Origin: Azospirillum sp. TSH64
Lineage (GTDB): Bacteria; Pseudomonadota; Alphaproteobacteria; Azospirillales; Azospirillaceae
Length of the DNA stretch: 64,000 nucleotides
Direction: 5' to 3'
NCBI RefSeq assembly: GCF_003116035.1
Contig: NZ_LGQW01000015.1
Coordinates: 5,744,796 to 5,808,795 of the forward strand
In this document: positions 8,830 to 16,351 of the stretch, one piece after another
How positions within the stretch are numbered: the first letter of the stretch is position 1
Layout of the letters: each line of letters opens with the position of its first letter
The notes under the pieces: model-generated
What the model saw: the letters and a program-made list of their open reading frames with translations, nothing else
Database searches by the model: none
Told to the model about the DNA's origin: nothing
Program-made: the position numbers and the translations under genes

Positions 8830-9635
8830 ATCACGGCGCCGACGGTCCGCGGGTCTGGACGGCCAAGGTTCTGACGCTGTTCCCGGAAATGTTTCCGGGG
8901 CCGCTCGGCCACTCGCTGGCGGGCAAAGCGTTGGAAAATGGAGTCTGGGCGCTGGAATCGGTGGACATTCGCTCGTTCGCGCGCGATAAACACCGCTCCG
9001 TCGACGAGACCCCCTTCGGCGGAGGGGCCGGCATGGTCATGCGGCCCGACGTGCTGGACGCGGCTTTGACTGCGACGGCGGGACCTGTGGGGGCACCGGG
9101 ACGCGGCCGGGCGATTTATCTGTCGCCTCGCGGACGGGTGCTGAACCAGGAACTGGTCAAGGAGCTGGCCGCCACCCCGGTGGTGACGCTGCTCTGCGGC
9201 CGGTACGAAGGGGTGGACCAGCGGGTCCTCGATGCGCACGGCCTCGAAGAGGTCAGCCTCGGGGATTTCGTGCTGTCCGGCGGGGAGCTCGCCGCGCTCA
9301 GCCTGATGGATGCCGTGGTGCGCTTGCTCCCCGGTGTCATGGGTAATGTTGAGACGGCGGGCGAAGAGAGTTTCGAACGGGGGTTGCTAGAATACCCCCA
9401 CTACACCCGGCCGGCGGTCTGGACCGACGGACAGGGTGTGGAGCGCACGGTGCCGGAGGTTCTGCTGTCCGGTCACCATGGGAAGGTCAAGGCCTGGCGG
9501 CTGGCCGAGGCGGAGAAGATCACGGAGGCCCGACGGCCGGACCTGTGGTCGCTCTACCAGGCGAGCCGTCCGGTAGTAACTGTTACGAACAAGGGTCGGC
9601 GGCAGGCTCGCCGGCGCGACCCGAAACCGGAGTGA
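8826..9635 (+). CDS. trmD: tRNA (guanine-37-N1)-methyltransferase TrmD
   Basis: 269-residue SPOUT methyltransferase making m1G37 in tRNAs, which prevents +1 frameshifts. Seen: VLTLFPEMFPGPLGHSLAGKAL near the N-terminus, DETPFGGGAGMVMRPDVLDA, the knot motif LLCGRYEGVDQRVLD, and EVSLGDFVLSGGELAAL. It starts with the GTG in the GTGA overlap with rimM. A basic tail (KGRRQARRRDPKPE) ends the protein. RplS follows 41 bases later. Confidence 0.97.
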   Translation: MNHGADGPRVWTAKVLTLFPEMFPGPLGHSLAGKALENGVWALESVDIRSFARDKHRSVDETPFGGGAGMVMRPDVLDAALTATAGPVGAPGRGRAIYLSPRGRVLNQELVKELAATPVVTLLCGRYEGVDQRVLDAHGLEEVSLGDFVLSGGELAALSLMDAVVRLLPGVMGNVETAGEESFERGLLEYPHYTRPAVWTDGQGVERTVPEVLLSGHHGKVKAWRLAEAEKITEARRPDLWSLYQASRPVVTVTNKGRRQARRRDPKPE

Positions 9636-9676
9636 CGGTCCGCCGCGAGGCGCGCCGATAGAAAAGGGGTAGTGCT

Positions 9677-10072
9677 ATGAACCTGTTGCAGCAGCTCGAG
9701 CAGGAGCAGATCGAGAAGGCCCTCGGTGGCAAGACGATCCCGGAGTTCTCCTCGGGCGATACCGTCCGCGTGAACGTGAAGGTCGTCGAGGGCACGCGCG
9801 AGCGCGTCCAGGCCTATGAGGGCGTCGTGATCGCCCGCAAGAACGCCGGTGTGAACAGCTCCTTCACCGTTCGCAAGATCAGCTACGGCGAGGGCGTGGA
9901 GCGCGTGTTCCCGCTGTACTCCCCGCGCATCGACTCGATCGAGCTGGTCCGCAAGGGCGCCGTCCGTCGCGCCAAGCTGTACTATCTGCGCGATCTGCGC
10001 GGCAAGGCCGCCCGCATCGCCGAGCGCACCACCGGCCGCGGCATGGTCAACGGCCGCCGGGCTGCCGAGTAA
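9677..10072 (+). CDS. rplS: 50S ribosomal protein bL19
   Basis: 131 residues; located at the 30S-50S interface. Recognised by IPEFSSGDTVRVNVKVVEGT, ERVQAYEGVVIARKN and SPRIDSIELVRKGAVRRAKL followed by YYLRDLRGKAARIAE. Good Shine-Dalgarno-like GGGG about 8 bases ahead of the ATG. It ends the rpsP-rimM-trmD-rplS group and is followed by a terminator hairpin. Confidence 0.98.
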   Translation: MNLLQQLEQEQIEKALGGKTIPEFSSGDTVRVNVKVVEGTRERVQAYEGVVIARKNAGVNSSFTVRKISYGEGVERVFPLYSPRIDSIELVRKGAVRRAKLYYLRDLRGKAARIAERTTGRGMVNGRRAAE

Positions 10073-10107
10073 GGCGCCTTCCGGTTCGGTTCAGGTTCAT
10101 AGATACG

Positions 10108-10137
10108 GCGCCCGGCCGTCCGGCTGGGCGCTTTCTT
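10108..10137 (+). terminator. Rho-independent terminator after rplS
   Basis: A GCGCCC-GGCCG stem pairs with CGGC-TGGGCGC around a TC loop and runs into TTTCTTCCC. It separates the rplS group from rpmH, which must then have its own promoter or depend on read-through. Confidence 0.6.
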
Positions 10138-10173
10138 CCCGTCACCATCAGCAAAGTTTAAGGAGTAGGCGCC

Positions 10174-10308
10174 ATGAAGCGCACGTTCCAGCCGTCCAAA
10201 ATCGTGCGTAAGCGTCGTCATGGCTTCCGCGCCCGCATGGCCACCGTCGGCGGCCGCAAGGTGATCGCCCGTCGCCGCGCCCGCGGCCGCAAGGTTCTGA
10301 GCGCCTGA
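10174..10308 (+). CDS. rpmH: 50S ribosomal protein bL34
   Basis: 44-residue, strongly basic protein beginning MKRTFQPSKIVRKRRHGFRA and ending RARGRKVLSA, a textbook bL34. AAGGAG lies 9 bases before the ATG. It heads the conserved rpmH-rnpA-yidD-yidC block; rnpA starts 8 bases after its stop. Confidence 0.98.
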   Translation: MKRTFQPSKIVRKRRHGFRARMATVGGRKVIARRRARGRKVLSA

Positions 10309-10316
10309 TCCCCGCT

Positions 10317-10703
10317 ATGGCGGCGCCGGGCCACGAGGTCGGGCGCCTGATGCGGCGGCCGGAATTTCTGGCCGTGGCCGGGACACGGCGAAAGCATGTG
10401 GCTCCCGGCCTGATCCTCCAGGTGCGCCGGCACGACGACAAGCAGCGGCCCGCCGAAGGCGGTCCGCCAATCCGTCTCGGTTTGACGGCGAGCCGCAAGG
10501 TCGGCAACGCGGTGGTGCGCAATCGTGCCCGCCGCCGTTTGCGTGAGGCCGCGCGGCAGATTCTGACCGTTCATGCGGCGCCCGGCCACGACTTCGTGCT
10601 GGTCGCCCGCGGCGGCACGGCCGAGCGGCCGTGGACCGACCTGCTCGGCGACCTTGCCGCCGGGCTGAAGCGCCTCGGCCTGTGGCGCGAGGCGGAAGGG
10701 TAG
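10317..10703 (+). CDS. rnpA: Ribonuclease P protein component
   Basis: 128-residue basic protein that partners the RNase P RNA in 5' maturation of tRNAs. The conserved RNR box is present: LTASRKVGNAVVRNRARRRL. An N-terminal strand LRRP-like segment (RRPEFLAVAGTRRKHVAPGL) matches the family. The ATG is 8 bases from the rpmH stop, typical of the overlapping or near-overlapping rpmH/rnpA pair. The RNA subunit is not in this window. Confidence 0.95.
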   Translation: MAAPGHEVGRLMRRPEFLAVAGTRRKHVAPGLILQVRRHDDKQRPAEGGPPIRLGLTASRKVGNAVVRNRARRRLREAARQILTVHAAPGHDFVLVARGGTAERPWTDLLGDLAAGLKRLGLWREAEG

Positions 10704-10718
10704 GAGGCTCGCGACGTC

Positions 10719-11048
10719 ATGTTTCGCATCGCCGGCCTCAGCCCGCTCGCGCACCTGCTCCGCGCGCTCGTCTATCTCTATCGCTGGACCTTGTCGCCCT
10801 TCGTGGGCTGGCAGTGCCGTTTCCAGCCGACCTGCTCCTGCTACGCCATCGAATCGCTGGAAAAGCATGGGGCCATCCGGGGGGGATGGCTGACTGTGCG
10901 CCGGCTCGGGCGTTGCCATCCCTGGGGCGGGTCGGGCTGGGATCCCGTGCCCGATCCCGTGCCGCGGCCGGCGCCCCTGGCGCCGCATCGCTGCGGACTG
11001 CGGGAAAAGGGGCATGCGGCGGTTGCCCAGCCCGGCGAAAACCCGTAA
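10719..11048 (+). CDS. yidD: Membrane protein insertion efficiency factor YidD
   Basis: 109 residues. The YidD core is clear: LVYLYRWTLSPFVGWQCRFQ, PTCSCYAIESLEKHGAIRGG and RLGRCHPWGGSGWDPVP, with the conserved Cys residues. An N-terminal amphipathic helix should associate it with the inner membrane near YidC. A basic tail after DPVP (residues about 75-109) is non-conserved. It lies between rnpA and yidC, its usual place. Confidence 0.95.
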   Translation: MFRIAGLSPLAHLLRALVYLYRWTLSPFVGWQCRFQPTCSCYAIESLEKHGAIRGGWLTVRRLGRCHPWGGSGWDPVPDPVPRPAPLAPHRCGLREKGHAAVAQPGENP

Positions 11049-11103
11049 CAAGGCCGCGCACACGCCGCCCTTCTTCCAAAGGCCCCACGGCAACCGGGAC
11101 GCC

Positions 11104-12831
11104 ATGACCGACCAACGCAACCTCATCATCGCGATTGCCCTGTCGATCGCCATCCTTCTGGGCTTCCAGTTTTTCTACGAGAAGCCGCGGGTGGAGCAGC
11201 AGAAGCAACTCGCCGCCCAGCAGGCCGCCCAGACGGAGCAGTCGGTGCCGGTGCCGGCCCCCGGCGTGCCCGCCCAGCAGCCTCCGGCCACGGCTGAGGT
11301 CGCGAAGGAGCGCCCCGTCCTGCTCGCCGAGCAGCTGGCGGCCGGTACCCGCGTGAAGATCGACACGCCGGCCCTGCACGGCTCCGTCAACCTCGTCGGC
11401 GGCCGCATCGACGACCTGACGCTGGCCCAGTACCACGAGACCCCGGACCCCAAGAGCCCGGAGATCGTGCTGCTGGCCCCGGCCGGCACGCCCGCCGCCT
11501 ATTATGCCGAGTTCGGCTGGGTCCCGCAGGGCGCCGGCATCGCCGCCCCGACCGCGACCACCCGCTGGACCGCCGACGGCGCCGCGCTGACCCCTGACAA
11601 GCCGCTGACCCTGACTTGGGACAACGGCCAGGGGCTGGTGTTCGAGCGCAAGATCGCCGTCGACCCGGACTTCATGTTCACGGTGACGCAGACCGTCCGC
11701 AACACCGGCACCGCCCCTGTCACCCTGCTGCCCTACAGCCTGGTGTCGCGCAGCGGCACGCCGCACACGTCGGGCTACTACATCCTGCATGAAGGCCCGC
11801 TCGGCGTCTTCAACGGCTCGCTGACCGAAGAGAAGTACGACGACGTCCGCAAGGCCGGCTCGATCGCCAAGGAGACCACCGGCGGCTGGGTCGGCATCAC
11901 CGACAAGTACTGGCTGGTGTCGCTGGTGCCCGACCCGAACGAGAAGGTCACGGCGCGCTTCCTCTACAACCAGGTTGCCAACACCGACCGCTACCAGACC
12001 GACACCATGGGTGCGCCGGTCACGGTGGCGCCGGGCGCCTCGGCCGAGAACACCGGCCGCCTGTTCGCCGGTGCCAAGCAGGTGAAGCTGCTCGACGGCT
12101 ACTCCGAGAAGCTGAACATCAAGAACTTCGATCTGGCGATCGACTTCGGCTGGTTCTACTTCCTGACCAAGCCGTTCTTCTACGCGCTGGATTTCCTGGG
12201 CCGCATCATCGGCAACTTCGGCGTCGCCATCCTGGTGCTGACCGTCTGCGTCAAGGCCGTCTTCTTCCCGCTCGCCAACAAGTCCTATCAGGCGATGAGC
12301 AAGATGAAGGCCCTGCAGCCCAAGATGCAGGAGCTGCGCGAGAAGTTCAGCGACGATCAGGCGCGCATGAACCAGGAGCTGATGGCGCTGTACAAGCGCG
12401 AGAAGGTCTCTCCGGTGTCGGGCTGCCTGCCGATCCTGATCCAGATCCCGGTGTTCTTCTCGCTCTACAAGGTGCTGTTCGTGACCATCGAAATGCGGCA
12501 TGCGCCGTTCTTCGGCTGGATCCACGACCTGTCCTCGCCCGATCCGACGACCATCTTCAACCTGTTCGGCCTGATCCCCTGGGACCCGCCCGCCATGCTG
12601 CATCTCGGCCTGTGGCCGCTGATCATGGGCGTGACGATGTGGTTCCAGCAGAAGATGAACCCGGCCCCGCCGGACCCGATCCAGGCGAAGGTGTTCCAGT
12701 TCCTGCCCATCGTCTTCACCTTCATGCTCGCCGGCTTCCCGGCCGGTCTGGTGATCTACTGGGCCTGGAACAACACCCTGTCGGTTCTGCAGCAGTGGAC
12801 CATCATGAAGCGCATGGGCGTGAAGGCCTGA
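11104..12831 (+). CDS. yidC: Membrane protein insertase YidC
   Basis: 575-residue inner-membrane insertase. TM1 is at residues about 7-23 (LIIAIALSIAILLGFQFFY), followed by a Gln/Pro-rich linker and a large periplasmic beta domain (about 75-350). The conserved five-helix core begins at FYFLTKPFFYALDFLGRIIG, with the cytoplasmic hairpin (MSKMKALQPKMQELREKFSD) and GCLPILIQIPVFFSLYKVLF. The ATG at 11104 begins the TM1 signature; in-frame codons upstream do not look coding. A strong terminator follows. Confidence 0.98.
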   Translation: MTDQRNLIIAIALSIAILLGFQFFYEKPRVEQQKQLAAQQAAQTEQSVPVPAPGVPAQQPPATAEVAKERPVLLAEQLAAGTRVKIDTPALHGSVNLVGGRIDDLTLAQYHETPDPKSPEIVLLAPAGTPAAYYAEFGWVPQGAGIAAPTATTRWTADGAALTPDKPLTLTWDNGQGLVFERKIAVDPDFMFTVTQTVRNTGTAPVTLLPYSLVSRSGTPHTSGYYILHEGPLGVFNGSLTEEKYDDVRKAGSIAKETTGGWVGITDKYWLVSLVPDPNEKVTARFLYNQVANTDRYQTDTMGAPVTVAPGASAENTGRLFAGAKQVKLLDGYSEKLNIKNFDLAIDFGWFYFLTKPFFYALDFLGRIIGNFGVAILVLTVCVKAVFFPLANKSYQAMSKMKALQPKMQELREKFSDDQARMNQELMALYKREKVSPVSGCLPILIQIPVFFSLYKVLFVTIEMRHAPFFGWIHDLSSPDPTTIFNLFGLIPWDPPAMLHLGLWPLIMGVTMWFQQKMNPAPPDPIQAKVFQFLPIVFTFMLAGFPAGLVIYWAWNNTLSVLQQWTIMKRMGVKA

Positions 12832-12871
12832 TCCGTCAGGTCCTGACCCCCCTGCCCAATGCCTGAGACCT

Positions 12872-12919
12872 GCCGCCGGCAAAGACCCTTGACGGGCCTT
12901 TGCCGGCGGTATGTTTTTT
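12872..12919 (+). terminator. Rho-independent terminator after yidC
   Basis: CCGCCGGCAAAG (12873-12884) pairs perfectly with CTTTGCCGGCGG (12898-12909), followed by TATGTTTTTTA. The loop contains TTGACG, which with TATGTT at a 15-base spacing might also be a weak promoter for engB. Confidence 0.75.
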
Positions 12920-12945
12920 AGCCGACCCAAACGAGAGCGCCCGCC

Positions 12946-13629
12946 ATGACCAGCCCCGCCACGCCGACCCCCGACACCCCCAGCATCGTTTCCGGCTTCG
13001 ACGAGGCCGCGCTGGAGGCCGGCCGGCTGCTGTTCGCCAAGGAATGCGACTTCGTCTGGGGCGCCAACGCGCTGAACCAGCTGCCCGAGGCGGACCTGCC
13101 GGAGGTTGCCTTCGCCGGCCGGTCGAATGTCGGCAAGTCGAGCCTCGTCAACGCGCTGACCGGACGCAAGACGCTGGCCCGCACCTCCAACACGCCGGGC
13201 CGCACGCAGCAGCTGAACTTCTTCAACCTCGGCAATCGACTGAAGCTGGTGGACATGCCCGGCTACGGCTATGCCAAGGAATCGAAGGAGAAGGTGGAGG
13301 CGTGGAACGACATGGTCCGCCGCTTCCTGCGCGGCCGGGTCACCCTGCGCCGGGCGCTGGTGCTGATCGATTCGCGCCATGGGATGAAGCCCCACGACCA
13401 TGAGATCATGGAGATGCTCGACCGCACGGCGGTGCCCTACGTCGTCGTGCTGACCAAGGCGGACAAGGTCAAGGCCGCGGATCTCGACAAGGTTCGCCGT
13501 GACACCCAGGCCGGGCTGAAGAAGCACCCTGCCGCCTTCCCCGACATCCATGTCACCAGTTCCGAGAAGGGCATCGGCATCGCGGAGCTGCGCGCCAGCC
13601 TCGCCGCCCTGGCACTCGGCGCGGAATAG
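12946..13629 (+). CDS. engB: Ribosome biogenesis GTPase EngB/YsxC
   Basis: 227-residue GTPase needed for 50S maturation. G1 is GRSNVGKSSLVNAL, G2/G3 are NTPGRTQQLNFF and LVDMPGYGYA, and G4 is VVLTKADKVK; G5 is VTSSEKGIGI. The N-terminal 45 residues are family-typical and non-conserved. It follows yidC, a common alphaproteobacterial neighbour. The next gene starts 13 bases after its stop. Confidence 0.96.
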   Translation: MTSPATPTPDTPSIVSGFDEAALEAGRLLFAKECDFVWGANALNQLPEADLPEVAFAGRSNVGKSSLVNALTGRKTLARTSNTPGRTQQLNFFNLGNRLKLVDMPGYGYAKESKEKVEAWNDMVRRFLRGRVTLRRALVLIDSRHGMKPHDHEIMEMLDRTAVPYVVVLTKADKVKAADLDKVRRDTQAGLKKHPAAFPDIHVTSSEKGIGIAELRASLAALALGAE

Positions 13630-13642
13630 GCGGGCCGCGGCG

Positions 13643-14941
13643 ATGGGCGGTCTGTCTCCCGCGCTGCTGTTCCTGATGCAGGCCCTGCTGCTGATCGCCG
13701 GGCCGTTTCTGCTGTGGCGGCTCGGCGGCGGTCGTCACATCGCCCCGATGGTGGTGGTCCAGATCCTGTTCGGGGTGGCGCTGGGGCCGTCGCTGCTCGG
13801 CCGGCTGGTTCCCGATCTGTGGGGCGTGCTGTTCGCACCGGCGGCGCTCGCGCCCTTGTCCGGGTTGGCCTTGATGGCCGTGGTGTTCTTCGCTTTCCTG
13901 ACCGGCCTCCATCTCGATCCCGCCGAGTTCCGCGGGCGGGGTGGGGCCTTCGCCACGGTGGCGCTGTCCAGCATGCTGGTGCCGACCCTGCTGGGCGGGG
14001 CCCTGGGCTGGTGGCTGGCCGGCGCCTTTCCCGCCATGACCGGTACGCGCGCCACACCCGGCCTGTTCGCCGCCGGCTTCGGCATCTGCGTCGGCGTCAC
14101 CGCTCTGCCGGTGCTGGGCGCCATCCTGCGCGAGATGGACCTGCTGGGCGACCGGGTGGGGCGGCTGGCGCTGGGCTATGCCGCGGTAAACGACGCGTTG
14201 CTCTGGCTGCTGATCACCGCGGTGCTGGCCTGGTCGACCGCCGATGGGGCGGCTGGCGGCGGCGACGCCTGGGCGGTGGCGAAGGTCGGCCTTCTGGGCT
14301 TTGCCTATGTCGGGGCGACGGTTCTGGTGGTCCGCCCGCTGCTTGACCGCCTGCTGGAGCGGGTGGCGCCGGACGGGCGGATGGGCGACACCGCGGTGGT
14401 GGTGACCTGTGCGGCGTTGCTGGCCTCGGCCGCGGTGACCGAGTTGATCGGGCTGCATTATATCCTGGGCGCCTTCATAGCGGGCAGCGCGATGCCGCGC
14501 CGCTATGCGGCGGCGATCCTCGACCGGCTGGAGCATTTCGCCACGCTGATCCTGCTGCCCTTCTTCTTCACCCTGACCGGGCTGAAGGTGACCCTGACGT
14601 TGGACGATCCGGCGCAATGGACCGTCTTCGCGCTTGCCAGCCTCGCCACCATCGCCGGCAAGATGGCCGGCACCACGCTGCCCGCCCGCTGGACCGGGGA
14701 GTCCTGGCCCGACGCGCTCCGGCTCGGCACGCTGATGCCGTGCAAGGGGCTGATGGAGGTCATCGTCCTGACCGTCCTGCTGGAGGCGGGCGTGCTGTCC
14801 GGCCCCTGTTTTTCGGCGATGGTGCTGATGGCGGTGGCCGTCACCGCGCTGACCCAGCCGATGACGCGGCTGGCCGGATTGTGGCGTCCGGCCGGCGGCA
14901 CGGCTGCTGCGGCCGCAGGAGGCCGTCACGGGGGTGTGTGA
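13643..14941 (+). CDS. Cation:proton antiporter (CPA2/KefB-type membrane domain)
   Basis: 432 residues, about 12 predicted membrane segments. The CPA2 pattern is visible in the Gly-rich early helices (LFGVALGPSLLG), the fifth-helix region GFGICVGVTALPVLGAIL, the AAVNDALLWLL acidic helix with an N-D pair as in electrogenic CPA2 members, and GAFIAGSAMPR. There is no TrkA-N or TrkA-C regulatory domain, so it is the membrane part only. It probably exchanges Na+ or K+ for H+. It lies between engB and argB with no functional link to either. Confidence 0.88.
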   Translation: MGGLSPALLFLMQALLLIAGPFLLWRLGGGRHIAPMVVVQILFGVALGPSLLGRLVPDLWGVLFAPAALAPLSGLALMAVVFFAFLTGLHLDPAEFRGRGGAFATVALSSMLVPTLLGGALGWWLAGAFPAMTGTRATPGLFAAGFGICVGVTALPVLGAILREMDLLGDRVGRLALGYAAVNDALLWLLITAVLAWSTADGAAGGGDAWAVAKVGLLGFAYVGATVLVVRPLLDRLLERVAPDGRMGDTAVVVTCAALLASAAVTELIGLHYILGAFIAGSAMPRRYAAAILDRLEHFATLILLPFFFTLTGLKVTLTLDDPAQWTVFALASLATIAGKMAGTTLPARWTGESWPDALRLGTLMPCKGLMEVIVLTVLLEAGVLSGPCFSAMVLMAVAVTALTQPMTRLAGLWRPAGGTAAAAAGGRHGGV

Positions 14942-15023
14942 CCGATAAATTGCCCCCTAGGCAACCGGCCGGCCTTTCCGTTAAAGAAGCCCGACACTCC
15001 ACCCCGACAAAGGGCATCCTCCC

Positions 15024-15923
15024 GTGCAGACTCCCACCCGTGACGAGTGGCTCGCCAAGGCCCGTACCCTGTCCGAAGCGCTGCCCTACATGCGCCGTTA
15101 TGCCGGGAGCACCTTCGTCATCAAGTACGGCGGCCACGCCATGGGCGACGCCAGCCTGGCGGAGCTGTTCGCGCGTGACATAGTCCTGCTGAAGCAGGTC
15201 GGCATCAACCCGGTGGTCGTCCATGGCGGCGGGCCGCAGATCGGCCAGATGCTGGAGCGTCTGAAGATCAAGTCCAGCTTCATCGACGGCCTGCGCGTCA
15301 CCGACAAGGAGACGGTCGAGGTGGTCGAGATGGTGCTGGCCGGCTCCATCAACAAGCAGATCGTCGCCGCCATCAACAGTGCCGGCGGTCGTGCCGTCGG
15401 TCTATCGGGCAAGGACAGCAACCTGATCACCGCCCGCCGTCTGGAGCGCGTCCAGCGCGATCCCGACAGCAACATCGAGCGGGTGCTGGACCTGGGATTC
15501 GTCGGCGAGCCCTACAAGGTCAACCCGCAGATCCTGCATGCGCTCGCCCAGTCGGACATCATCCCGGTGATCGCGCCGGTCGGCTTCGACGTGAATGGCG
15601 ACACCTACAACATCAACGCCGACACGGCGGCCGGCGCGGTCGCGGCGGCGGTGAAGGCGGCACGCTTCTTCCTGCTGACCGACGTCGCCGGCGTGCTCGA
15701 CAAGGAAAAGAAGCTGATCGAGAAGATGTCGCTGGAGGATGCCCACAAGGCCATCGCCGACGGCACCGCGTCCGGCGGCATGATCCCGAAGATCGAGACC
15801 TGCATCGGTGCGGTGGAGCAGGGCGTCGATGCCGCTGTTATCCTGGATGGCCGCGTGCCGCATGCGCTGCTGCTGGAGATCTTCACTGAGGGTGGCGCCG
15901 GCACCCTGATCGGCAAGGCCTGA
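15024..15923 (+). CDS. argB: Acetylglutamate kinase
   Basis: 299-residue amino-acid kinase that phosphorylates N-acetylglutamate in the second step of arginine synthesis. Motifs: FVIKYGGHAMGD, NPVVVHGGGPQIG, GGRAVGLSGKDSNLI and the C-terminal TASGGMIPKIETCIGAVEQG. Its length and N-terminal extension fit the hexameric, arginine-inhibited type. GTG start at 15024. The engB/argB neighbourhood recurs in Alphaproteobacteria. Confidence 0.97.
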   Translation: MQTPTRDEWLAKARTLSEALPYMRRYAGSTFVIKYGGHAMGDASLAELFARDIVLLKQVGINPVVVHGGGPQIGQMLERLKIKSSFIDGLRVTDKETVEVVEMVLAGSINKQIVAAINSAGGRAVGLSGKDSNLITARRLERVQRDPDSNIERVLDLGFVGEPYKVNPQILHALAQSDIIPVIAPVGFDVNGDTYNINADTAAGAVAAAVKAARFFLLTDVAGVLDKEKKLIEKMSLEDAHKAIADGTASGGMIPKIETCIGAVEQGVDAAVILDGRVPHALLLEIFTEGGAGTLIGKA

Positions 15924-15942
15924 CGCTGCTTATGGGGACCCG

Positions 15943-16239
15943 ATGAACGACCTGCGCAAGGACCTGCTCCGCCAGATGAAGGCCATCCGCGAGAAGATGG
16001 ACCCGAAGCTGGTGGAGCGTGCCCGGCTGGCCGCTCTGGGCAAGGTCCCCTATGACAGCGACGCGGCGAAGGAGGCTGTCGGTCATTTCCTCGACGCCAA
16101 GCGGGATGGCGGCGCCTTCCGCCGCAAGCTGGAACAGGCGCTGAAGGACGAGGGCGCCGTGCTGGACCTCGATGACGGGGGGAAGGCCGCGCCCGCCAAA
16201 CCGCCCGAAAAGCCACGTCGCGGCGGTCGTATCGTCTAG
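15943..16239 (+). CDS. Small charged hypothetical protein
   Basis: 98 residues, basic and helical (MNDLRKDLLRQMKAIREKMD), ending in a Lys/Pro/Arg-rich tail (PPEKPRRGGRIV). It starts 19 bases after argB with GGGGA seven bases ahead of the ATG, so it is likely co-transcribed. No signal peptide, membrane segment or recognised family. Coding is supported by codon position bias matching neighbours and a proper ribosome site. Confidence 0.7.
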   Translation: MNDLRKDLLRQMKAIREKMDPKLVERARLAALGKVPYDSDAAKEAVGHFLDAKRDGGAFRRKLEQALKDEGAVLDLDDGGKAAPAKPPEKPRRGGRIV

Positions 16240-16351
16240 ACTTTTGGTGTTCCGCCTGCTCTCGTGGTCGGCGGTGAGCATTCGCCAGGACCCGAATCTC
16301 TGGCAAGGCCATTCGGGATCCACTCTGCGCAGAACTGCCTGGGAGGCCGGC

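Noticed and set aside
10738..13551. 937-codon open frame antisense to yidD, yidC and engB
   Set aside because: The plus strand carries well-known conserved genes; the antisense frame shows only GC-bias composition.
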